A stretch of DNA of 64,000 nucleotides from UBA12018 sp051656605 (GTDB lineage Bacteria; Bacteroidota; Bacteroidia; Bacteroidales; CAMTPD01). Where the stretch lies: the NCBI GenBank assembly GCA_051656605.1, contig JBOGCF010000006.1, forward strand, positions 1 through 64,000, in the 5' to 3' direction. The notes under the pieces are model-generated. The model was given only the letters and a program-made list of their open reading frames with translations. It made no database searches and was not told the DNA's origin. Of this stretch, positions 1-7,738 are shown in pieces. The position numbers and the translations under genes were made by a program. Numbering within the stretch: position 1 is the stretch's first letter; each line of letters opens with the position of its first letter.

Positions 1-174
1 TATTCAGTTTTTGATGTAAAAGATATAGGGACCGAACGTCAGATACAGTTTTCTATACAAACGATTCCTCTGCCTTATTCTATACCTTTTTTAAGAGATA
101 ACAATTATATAACAACGTACGACGATTCAGTCTTCACTATGTTTGTTCCTAAACTTTACGACAATCGATCCTAA
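1..174 (+). CDS. C-terminal end of an unknown protein (5' part outside window)
   Basis: The first frame is open from base 1 to a TAA at 172-174, giving the last 57 residues of a protein that starts outside the window. The fragment is polar with alternating hydrophobic residues (for example FSIQTIPLPYSIPF), which would suit a beta-rich or secreted protein. I see no family motif and do not assign a function. It is a real coding end only by inference from the uninterrupted frame, which is modest evidence at this length. Confidence 0.45.
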   Translation, partial: YSVFDVKDIGTERQIQFSIQTIPLPYSIPFLRDNNYITTYDDSVFTMFVPKLYDNRS

Positions 175-470
175 AGTTCAGCATGCAACAAAACAATTTC
201 CTTTTAAAGCCAAACAAGACAACACTCACTCCAGATATAAATACTCTTTTAACTAAATCTTTTATTAGAGCGTTTATGTTGTACAGCATAACAAGCGTGC
301 AGAAGAAAAGACAAAAAACCTACATAAACTACAAAGGGGAGCGGCTTTACGCCTTAAAGGTGACAATCGTCTGTTATCTCCTTTTAAATGATAGCTTTTT
401 GCTTTTATGGAAAGATTTTTTATCTTTGTTGCTAAAGAATAATTTTAACTTAGCATAAAACACTAACAAC
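175..470. other. Intergenic region upstream of the POT transporter
   Basis: No convincing gene lies here. A 91-codon frame starting at 183 has low-complexity, Lys/Asn/Leu-rich content and no family features. The only clear signal is the promoter at 398-428. The stretch at about 337-375 has small GC-richer inverted segments but no terminator-like T run. Confidence 0.5.
398..428 (+). promoter_or_regulatory. Bacteroidota-type promoter for the POT gene
   Basis: TTTG at 398-401, a 19-base spacer and TATCTTTG at 421-428 match the TTTG / TAnnTTTG consensus used by the primary sigma factor of Bacteroidota exactly. Transcription should start near 433, giving a 5' leader of about 40 bases before the ATG at 471. 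Confidence 0.8.
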
Positions 471-2138
471 ATGTTTAAAGGACATCCTAAAGGACTTATC
501 ATTGCGTCTATCGCAAACATGGGAGAACGTTTTGGGTTCTACACCATGATGGCAATTTTGCTGTTGTTCCTTCAAGCTAAATTTGGCATGGACCAAGTTG
601 AAGCAGGAACAATTTATTCAACTTTCTATTTCTTAATCTACGTTTTGGCTCTTGTTGGTGGTTTAGTAGCCGACAGATGGTTAGGACTTGGTAAAACAAT
701 CTTTGCAGGTATCGTTTTAATGCTTGCCGGATACATTATCATTGCTCTGCCGGGCACAGGTCTATACCCTGTACTTGCCGGTCTTTTGGTTATTGCTTTG
801 GGTAATGGTCTTTTCAAAGGAAACCTTCAAGCTCTTGTTGGTAACCTTTACGACGATCCTAAATATAGCCAACTTCGCGACCGTGCATTCAGTATCTTCT
901 ATATGTGTATCAACGTTGGTGCAATCTTCGCTCCATTTGCTGCTACAGGTGTTAGAAACTGGTGGTTGGAAAAGAATGGCTTCTCATATATTGGTGCTCT
1001 TCCAAAGCTTTGCCACGAGCAACTAAACGGAACATTGACAGATACTGCAACTTTGCAAGATATGGCAAATAAAGCAGCCGGAACTACTGTTACCGATCTA
1101 AGTTCTTTTGCATCACAATACCTTGATGTATTCAACACTGGTTACCATTTTGCTTTTGCAATTGCAGCATTCTCTATGGCTCTTTCTATGATTGTATACA
1201 TCTGTTGCAAGAAATCATTAGCTGCAGGAGACGTAACTTCTGCACAACAAGCTGCTACTGCTGCTGCTAACGGACAAACTGTAGAAAAGATGCCTTGGAA
1301 CGAAGAAAAGCAACGTCTTATCGCGCTTGGTCTTGTGTTCTTGATCGTTATCTTCTTCTGGATGTCATTCCACCAAAATGGTGTTACGCTAACATTATTT
1401 GCACGTGACTATACAGTAACACATGTAGGACCTGCGTCTAGTATGTTATTTAATGTATTCTCTCTTCTAGGAGTTGCAGCAGGTATTGGAGGTCTTCTAG
1501 TTGTTGTTTCTAAAGGATCTATTCGTAATAAAGTAATTGGTGCGGTTGTAGCAACCATTGGTGTTATTGTTGCATATAACTATTATAACACATTCGTTTC
1601 TCAAGACGGATCTGCAATCTCTCCTGAGTTATTCCAATCATTTAATCCTCTATTCGTTGTATCATTAACACCTCTTGTTGTAGGATACTTCGCTTGGTTA
1701 AACAAACGTGGTGCTGAGCCATCTGCTCCTCGTAAGATTGGTATCGGTATGTTCCTTGCAGCTGCATCGTTCCTTATCATGATCGTTGGATCTCTAGGAG
1801 TAACGGCACCATCTAACCTTCCTGACGGTGTAGATCCTGACCGTGTTTCTGAATACTGGTTGATCTCAACATACTTCTCTCTTACTATTGCAGAGTTATT
1901 CCTTAGCCCGATGGGTATTTCTTTCGTATCGAAAGTTGCACCTCCTCGTTTCAAAGGACTTATGCAAGGTGGTTGGTTGTGTGCAACTGCTCTAGGTAAC
2001 CAACTTTTGGTTGTAGGTACTATCCTTTGGGGTGTTGCCGAACTATGGCAAGTATGGGCATTCTTCTCAATCTGCTGTGTTATCTCAGGTACAATCATCT
2101 TCACATTGATGAAACGTCTTGAAAAGGTAGCTAAATAA
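471..2138 (+). CDS. POT-family proton-dependent oligopeptide transporter
   Basis: A 555-residue polytopic inner-membrane protein of the POT/PTR (major facilitator) family, which imports di- and tripeptides with protons. The N-terminus carries the family signature region GERFGFYTMMAIL in the first helix, followed by the GGLVADRWLG loop typical of MFS proteins. A central hydrophilic linker (about residues 245-275, Ala/Gln rich) separates two helical bundles; about 12-14 membrane segments are visible. In the usual ExxER motif of helix 1 the first Glu is replaced by Asn (NMGER). The gene stands alone with its own promoter and a strong terminator. The substrate is inferred from the family. Confidence 0.88.
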   Translation: MFKGHPKGLIIASIANMGERFGFYTMMAILLLFLQAKFGMDQVEAGTIYSTFYFLIYVLALVGGLVADRWLGLGKTIFAGIVLMLAGYIIIALPGTGLYPVLAGLLVIALGNGLFKGNLQALVGNLYDDPKYSQLRDRAFSIFYMCINVGAIFAPFAATGVRNWWLEKNGFSYIGALPKLCHEQLNGTLTDTATLQDMANKAAGTTVTDLSSFASQYLDVFNTGYHFAFAIAAFSMALSMIVYICCKKSLAAGDVTSAQQAATAAANGQTVEKMPWNEEKQRLIALGLVFLIVIFFWMSFHQNGVTLTLFARDYTVTHVGPASSMLFNVFSLLGVAAGIGGLLVVVSKGSIRNKVIGAVVATIGVIVAYNYYNTFVSQDGSAISPELFQSFNPLFVVSLTPLVVGYFAWLNKRGAEPSAPRKIGIGMFLAAASFLIMIVGSLGVTAPSNLPDGVDPDRVSEYWLISTYFSLTIAELFLSPMGISFVSKVAPPRFKGLMQGGWLCATALGNQLLVVGTILWGVAELWQVWAFFSICCVISGTIIFTLMKRLEKVAK

Positions 2139-2165
2139 GCATTTTCTGATCCTATATAAATGATT

Positions 2166-2203
2166 ACGTCACCGAGACTAGCTCTCGGTGACGTTTTTTT
2201 TTG
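2166..2203 (+). terminator. Rho-independent terminator after the POT gene
   Basis: A perfect 12-bp stem (ACGTCACCGAGA at 2166-2177 with its complement at 2183-2194), a 5-base loop and a run of T bases. It lies 28 bases past the stop codon. Confidence 0.9.
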
Positions 2204-2322
2204 CATTAAAATGTAAAAACATGATATGCAACACATATATTAATGGTATTTTGAGGCAATATTATTAATATTTTTGAATCTCGAAAGAATATAGAAATAA
2301 TCAACATAAAACAAACTTACCT

Positions 2323-5300
2323 ATGAAGCATTTACTATTTGGACTTGCTGCGCTTTCGTTTGCCTCGAACGGAATCTATGCACAAACCTTCAAAGAGTGG
2401 CGCGACCCTGAAGTAAATCAGGTGAACAGAGCTCCGATGCATACCAACTACTTTGCTTACGGATCGAAAGAAGAAGCAGCTCAATCGCAACGCGATAAGT
2501 CTGATTTGTTCATGTCGCTAAACGGAAAATGGAAATTCAATTGGGTGAAGAATGCAGATCAACGTCCTACCGACTTCTTTCAGGAAGGATTTAATGACAA
2601 AGGTTGGGACGAAATTCAGGTTCCCGGACTTTGGGAACTGCAAGGTTATGGAAATCCTATCTACGTAAACGTAGGTTACGCGTGGAGAAATCAGTTTAAA
2701 AATGATCCGCCAAACGTACCTGTCGAGAACAACAACGTAGGTTCGTATCGCCGTTCGTTTGATCTTCCTGCACACTGGAAAGGAAAAGAAGTTTATCTTC
2801 ATTTAGGTTCGGTTACTTCAAACGTATATGTTTGGGTAAACGGTAAATTTGTTGGTTATAGCGAAGACAGCAAACTAGAGGCTGAATTCGACATTACGAA
2901 ATATTTGAAACCGGGCAGCAACTCAATTGCTTTGCAAGTATTTCGCTGGAGCGACGGCACCTATCTTGAAGACCAAGACTTCTTGCGTCTATCAGGTATC
3001 GGTCGCGACTGCTACTTGTATGCCCGCAATCAACAACATATTCAAGATATCAGAGTAACTCCGGATCTTGATGCAACCTATACCAATGGTACACTTGCCG
3101 TAGATGTAACCATGCCAAGTGGTAGTTCTAAAAATGGCACATTGGTACTTGAACTAAAAGATAAAGCAGGTAAAGTAATTGCTGAAAAGAGCGAAAAGCT
3201 TTCAAGCAATATCAAAACAACGCTTTCTGTTGATGCTCCTAATAAATGGAGTGCAGAGTCTCCTTATTTATATCAACTTACCGCTACCGTGATGAATGGT
3301 GATAAAGTGGTAGAGTCGATTCCGGTAAAGGTCGGCTTCAGAAAGATCGAACTCAAGAATGCACAGGTGTTGGTAAACGGACAGCCGGTTTTGTTCAAAG
3401 GGGCAAACCGTCACGAACTGGATCCGCTTACAGGCTACGTAGTTACCAAAGAACGTATGCTGCAAGACATCAAAGTGATGAAAGAAAACAACATCAACGC
3501 AGTGCGTACATGTCACTATCCGAACAATAATCTTTGGTACGACTTGTGCGACGAATATGGTATCTACGTCGTAGCTGAAGCAAATGTTGAGTCGCACGGT
3601 ATGGGATATGGCAAGGAAACACTTGCAAAGAACCCAAGCTACGCAAAAGCTCACCTTGAACGCAACCAACGTAACGTAGAGCGCGGATACAATCATCCTT
3701 CTATCATCTTCTGGTCGTTGGGCAACGAAGCCGGCGACGGAGCCAACTTTGAAGCGGCTTACAAGTGGATTAAGAATTACGATAAGAGCCGTCCGGTTCA
3801 GTACGAACAAGCGGGACTTAAAGATCATACCGATATCTATTGTCCGATGTATGCAGGCTATGAACGTAGCGAAGAGTACTCGAAAAACAATCCTCAAAAG
3901 CCTTTGATCCAATGTGAATATGCTCACGCAATGGGTAACTCGCAAGGTGGATTCAAAGAATACTGGGATCTTGTTCGTAAATATCCTGCTTATCAAGGTG
4001 GTTTTATTTGGGACTTTGTAGATCAGTCGTTGCGTGCATACGCACCAGACGGTACCATGTATTATGCATACGGTGGAGACTGGAACAAATACGATGCTTC
4101 GGACAATAACTTTATGAACAACGGTTTGATTTCTCCGGATCGCGTGCCTAACCCTCACATGAATGAAGTTGCTTACTACTACCAATCGATCTTTACAACT
4201 CCTGCCGATGTGGCAAACGGTAAAGTAAACGTGTACAACGAAAACTTCTTCAAATGCCTGGGCAACTACCGTATGGAATGGGAACTTGTAGCCGATGGCG
4301 AGGTGATCGAAACCGGTATTGTTGATGACTTGAAAGTGGCACCGCAAAAGACGGAAACAATCGATCTTGGCTTTACTCCTGCCGACTATGCTGGTGACTA
4401 CAAAGAGGTGTTCCTAAACGTTTACTATAAAACGAAAAAAGCAGATGGTATCCTTCCTGCGGGAACAGAACTTGCAAAGGATCAAATCGCATTGCAACCA
4501 TATCAGTTTGCTCCGCTTACGGCAGACGCAACTTTCGCGGCAAACGAAACAAAACTGGTTCCTACTGTAAAAGACAACGATCACAACTTCTTGCAAGTGG
4601 CAACTCCTAACTTTATGGTTGAGTTTAACAAGCAAAACGGGTTCATTGCTTCTTTTGAAGTAAACGGCGTGCAAATGGTAGAACAAGGTAAGTTCGTAGA
4701 GCCAAACTTCTGGCGCGCTCCTACCGATAATGACTACGGCGCAGGCTTGCAAAAAAGATATGCAGCATGGAAAAATCCGGAGATGAAGCTTGAAAAACTT
4801 GCATCTAAGACTGATAACGGAAAGGTTATTGTAACGGCAAACTATAAGTTGGAAGCGTTGAAAGCACAACTTGAAATGACGTATACAATCAATGGCTTGG
4901 GTCAAATCCTTGTAACGGAAAACCTAACAACCGACAAGAATGCGAAGGATATGCCAAATCTATTCCGCTTTGGTATGGAATTCCCAATGCCTGCGCAAAT
5001 AGACCGAGTTCAGTATTATGGTCGCGGTCCGGTAGAAAACTATGCGGATAGAAATAGCAGCGAGTTTATCGGTAAATACGAGCAACTTGTTTCTGACAAC
5101 TTCTACTCGTATATCCGTCCGCAAGAAAACGGAAACAAAACCGATATCCGTTGGTGGAAGAACACAGACGTAGACGGTCGCGGTTTGCTATTCGTTTCGG
5201 ATGCGCCATTCTCGGCTTCTGCTCTTGATTACACGGTAGAATCGCTAGACGACGATGCCGAAAAAGATCAACGCCACTCTGAGTTGGTAAAAAAAGCAAG

Positions 5301-5442
5301 CTATACAAATTTCTTGATCGACTCTCGTCAGATGGGTCTAGGCTGTGTAACTAGCTGGGGAACTCTTCCGCTTGAGCAATATATGATGCCATATCAAGAC
5401 TACAAATTTAGCTTCTTGATCTCTCCTGTTTCGATGAAATAA
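2323..5442 (+). CDS. Secreted GH2 beta-galactosidase (LacZ-like)
   Basis: A 1039-residue GH2 enzyme that hydrolyses terminal beta-galactosides. A signal peptide (MKHLLFGLAALSFASNGIYA) ends near residue 21, so it is exported, probably to the periplasm. Domain order follows LacZ: jelly-roll sugar-binding domain (about 55-230), immunoglobulin-like domain (about 235-340), TIM barrel (about 345-640), a linker sandwich and a C-terminal beta-galactosidase small-chain-type domain (about 755-1035). The acid/base is Glu469 in SLGNEAGDG and the nucleophile is Glu532 in QCEYAHAMGNS. It precedes a GH20 gene on the same strand, but a terminator separates them. No SusC/SusD pair is adjacent. The exact linkage preference is not visible; beta-galactosidase is the most likely activity. 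Confidence 0.9.
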   Translation: MKHLLFGLAALSFASNGIYAQTFKEWRDPEVNQVNRAPMHTNYFAYGSKEEAAQSQRDKSDLFMSLNGKWKFNWVKNADQRPTDFFQEGFNDKGWDEIQVPGLWELQGYGNPIYVNVGYAWRNQFKNDPPNVPVENNNVGSYRRSFDLPAHWKGKEVYLHLGSVTSNVYVWVNGKFVGYSEDSKLEAEFDITKYLKPGSNSIALQVFRWSDGTYLEDQDFLRLSGIGRDCYLYARNQQHIQDIRVTPDLDATYTNGTLAVDVTMPSGSSKNGTLVLELKDKAGKVIAEKSEKLSSNIKTTLSVDAPNKWSAESPYLYQLTATVMNGDKVVESIPVKVGFRKIELKNAQVLVNGQPVLFKGANRHELDPLTGYVVTKERMLQDIKVMKENNINAVRTCHYPNNNLWYDLCDEYGIYVVAEANVESHGMGYGKETLAKNPSYAKAHLERNQRNVERGYNHPSIIFWSLGNEAGDGANFEAAYKWIKNYDKSRPVQYEQAGLKDHTDIYCPMYAGYERSEEYSKNNPQKPLIQCEYAHAMGNSQGGFKEYWDLVRKYPAYQGGFIWDFVDQSLRAYAPDGTMYYAYGGDWNKYDASDNNFMNNGLISPDRVPNPHMNEVAYYYQSIFTTPADVANGKVNVYNENFFKCLGNYRMEWELVADGEVIETGIVDDLKVAPQKTETIDLGFTPADYAGDYKEVFLNVYYKTKKADGILPAGTELAKDQIALQPYQFAPLTADATFAANETKLVPTVKDNDHNFLQVATPNFMVEFNKQNGFIASFEVNGVQMVEQGKFVEPNFWRAPTDNDYGAGLQKRYAAWKNPEMKLEKLASKTDNGKVIVTANYKLEALKAQLEMTYTINGLGQILVTENLTTDKNAKDMPNLFRFGMEFPMPAQIDRVQYYGRGPVENYADRNSSEFIGKYEQLVSDNFYSYIRPQENGNKTDIRWWKNTDVDGRGLLFVSDAPFSASALDYTVESLDDDAEKDQRHSELVKKASYTNFLIDSRQMGLGCVTSWGTLPLEQYMMPYQDYKFSFLISPVSMK

Positions 5443-5474
5443 GAAACTCCTCATAATTAAACACACTACCAATG

Positions 5475-5524
5475 GCGTGGGAGAATAAAGCCGGAAACGG
5501 TTTTAAGCTCCCGCGCTTTTTTTC
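5475..5524 (+). terminator. Terminator after the GH2 gene
   Basis: GCGTGGGAG (5475-5483) pairs with CTCCCGCGC (5508-5516), with an inner AAAGCCG/CGGTTTT stem and GAAA loop. An eight-T run follows at 5517-5524. Confidence 0.85.
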
Positions 5525-5550
5525 AAATACCTGTCTAATTATACCACTGC

Positions 5551-7623
5551 ATGAAAAATAGAACTACCTTATTTCTGACCTGCGCTTTGGCAGTTTGCCT
5601 TGGTGCAAAGGCTAAACAAGTGCACCTAATCCCTTCTCCCCAGCAATTGCAGCTGCAGGGAAAGGATGTAAAACTTAGTCGTATAGCTATCGTTGCCCCC
5701 GACTCGCTAACCTCCCGACTAACTACCGCGATTGAGTTGATACGAAAACACCAGCCGGGATTCGATATCCGGCTTACTTCTTCTCCTGCTGATGCCGCGA
5801 AACACAAAGCTTATCCGCTAGCTATCACCATGCTTCCGCCTCAGCAGTTACCCAAAGAAGGGTATTTGTTGGAAACAACTTCCAAAGGGGCTTCTCTTTC
5901 CGCCTCAACCTATCATGGTGTATTCAACGGACTACAAACATTGACGCAGCTGATCGAGAAACAAGGCAAGCATTTTACCATTGCGCAGGTTTCGATCAAT
6001 GATTACCCGGCATTCGCAACGCGTGGTTTTATGCACGACGTAGGTCGCAACTTTCAAGAACTCGATTCTTTAAAGATGCAGCTCGACCTGCTAGCTCTTT
6101 ACAAAATAAATGTGTTTCAATGGCACCTAACCGACAATCCGGCTTGGCGTATCGAGTGTAAGGCTTTTCCTCAACTCAACGATGCCCGCTTTCAGAAAAA
6201 AGACCGTGATACGGGACGTTTCTATACCTACGATGAAATCCGCGATTTGATCCGTTATGCCAAAGAGCGACAAATCATGATTATTCCCGAAATTGATGTA
6301 CCGGGACACAGCGAATACTTTAAAACGACGTTCGGTTTCGATATGGCTTCGAAGCAAGGAATGGAAGTATTGGAGACTTGTTTCAAGGAGTTTTTTAACG
6401 AGATTCCTGTAGAAGATTGCCCGTTGATCCATATCGGAAGTGATGAAGTACACATCGACAATCCAACTGAATTCATGGCAAAGATGGAGCAGATTGTACG
6501 CAACGACAGACGAATGCCGCTGATTTGGAGTCCGGGACTGAAAGGTGGCGAAAATACCATCTTGCAACTTTGGGGCGAAAGCGGACTAAGAGCGGTTGAG
6601 AAAGATTCTACGCTTCAAAACAATCCCTATGTAGACTCGTACATGGGTTACTTGAATATGTTTAATCCGCTCATCTTTGTGCAACGGCAAATACAGCATA
6701 CTCCGTGCAACGTTGCTGCGGGAAATGATAGGGCTTTGGGCGGAATTTTGTGTTGCTGGCCCGATATCCGTGTTGCACAAAAGGAAAAGATCTTTACGCA
6801 AAATCCGGTGTGGCCGGGAGTCTTGGCGTTTGCCGAACGGTATTGGAAAGGGGGTATTACCTCGGAAGAGGAGTATATCAACCTTGCCCCAACACAACAA
6901 ACAGAAGCCTATGATAAGCTTGCCGAATTTGAAACACGCATGGTAGATCTCCGCAATCGCTTTTTCGCGAACGAACCGTTTCTGTGGTTTGCCAACCTCT
7001 CGATGAATTGGATGCTTAGCAATCCTATATCGATCAAAGATCAGCATAAAATAAAAGAGATCCGAAGCCGCCTCAACAAAGGAGAAGTGCCTTCGGAACT
7101 AACCTGGAGTAAACAAGCCGGTGCAAGTGTAGACTTAAAAGCTTACACACAAAAGCTCGGAGTGAAATCGCCCGATTCTGTTACCGTTTTTGCTTATACG
7201 TATATCTTCTCGCCTAAAGCACAAACGCTACCGTGTTGGATTGGTTTTGAAACCAAAGCCAGATCGAACCGCGTGAGCACCGGTATGCCGCAACAAGGCG
7301 AGTGGGACCCGAATGGTGGAGACCTCTTTATTAACGGAGTACAAGTAACTCCGCCCAATTGGGAAAACCCAGGTGGCTTTCGCTACTTAAAACATACATG
7401 GCACGACCCGGCAAATGAGATTCCGCTCGAAGACGAAGAGCTGTTCTGGACACGCAAACCATCAGAGATTAAGCTAAAGAAAGGCTGGAATTTGGTTGTT
7501 CTCGATGCTCCCATTACGTACAAAGATGTCATGTGGCAATTCACCTTCTTGCCCTTATCTTATGACGATGGCAAGTTGAGCGAAGCTGCTGACTTACTAT
7601 ATGCTCCATCGAAAACTAAATAA
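5551..7623 (+). CDS. Secreted GH20 beta-N-acetylhexosaminidase
   Basis: A 690-residue GH20 enzyme, removing terminal GlcNAc or GalNAc by substrate-assisted catalysis. It has a signal peptide (residues 1 to about 21), a GH20b-type N-terminal alpha/beta domain (about 25-150) and the TIM barrel (from about 155). The barrel shows the opening motif RGFMHDVGRNF, the WHLTDN strand, IPEIDVPGHSEY and the catalytic Asp298-Glu299 pair in HIGSDEVH. The family usually has HxGGDE; here the second Gly is Ser. A C-terminal extension of about 200 residues follows the barrel and has no domain I recognise. The upstream GH2 gene suggests joint trimming of galactose- and hexosamine-containing glycans, which is inference. 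Confidence 0.88.
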   Translation: MKNRTTLFLTCALAVCLGAKAKQVHLIPSPQQLQLQGKDVKLSRIAIVAPDSLTSRLTTAIELIRKHQPGFDIRLTSSPADAAKHKAYPLAITMLPPQQLPKEGYLLETTSKGASLSASTYHGVFNGLQTLTQLIEKQGKHFTIAQVSINDYPAFATRGFMHDVGRNFQELDSLKMQLDLLALYKINVFQWHLTDNPAWRIECKAFPQLNDARFQKKDRDTGRFYTYDEIRDLIRYAKERQIMIIPEIDVPGHSEYFKTTFGFDMASKQGMEVLETCFKEFFNEIPVEDCPLIHIGSDEVHIDNPTEFMAKMEQIVRNDRRMPLIWSPGLKGGENTILQLWGESGLRAVEKDSTLQNNPYVDSYMGYLNMFNPLIFVQRQIQHTPCNVAAGNDRALGGILCCWPDIRVAQKEKIFTQNPVWPGVLAFAERYWKGGITSEEEYINLAPTQQTEAYDKLAEFETRMVDLRNRFFANEPFLWFANLSMNWMLSNPISIKDQHKIKEIRSRLNKGEVPSELTWSKQAGASVDLKAYTQKLGVKSPDSVTVFAYTYIFSPKAQTLPCWIGFETKARSNRVSTGMPQQGEWDPNGGDLFINGVQVTPPNWENPGGFRYLKHTWHDPANEIPLEDEELFWTRKPSEIKLKKGWNLVVLDAPITYKDVMWQFTFLPLSYDDGKLSEAADLLYAPSKTK

Positions 7624-7637
7624 CAACCGATCGTAAC

Positions 7638-7689
7638 GAAAAAGTCCGCAAGAGGGAAGATAGGTCTCCTTCTCTTGCGGACTTTTATC
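7638..7689. terminator. Bidirectional terminator between convergent GH20 and GH78 genes
   Basis: AAAAGTCCGCAAGAG (7640-7654) pairs with CTCTTGCGGACTTTT (7671-7685). The A-run and T-run flanks let it work on both strands. It lies between a plus-strand gene ending at 7623 and a minus-strand gene ending at 7739. Confidence 0.85.
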
Positions 7690-7738
7690 ATTTACGCGAT
7701 AAGCTTTAAACTGACAATACGCTGTATTCTAATTACAC

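Noticed and set aside
183..458. 91-codon plus-strand frame before the POT gene
   Set aside because: Low-complexity translation, overlaps the POT promoter and has no homolog I recognise.
1601..2236. 211-codon minus-strand frame opposite the POT gene
   Set aside because: It includes the terminator hairpin and is antisense to conserved membrane helices.
2250..2276. Consensus promoter for the GH2 gene
   Set aside because: TATTTTTG is present at 2269-2276, but the nearest TTTG (2250-2253) leaves a 15-base spacer, too short for this promoter class.
3268..4347. 359-codon minus-strand frame inside the GH2 gene
   Set aside because: It lies wholly opposite a strongly supported coding region with intact catalytic motifs; its translation is Val/Phe/Ile-rich with no family features.
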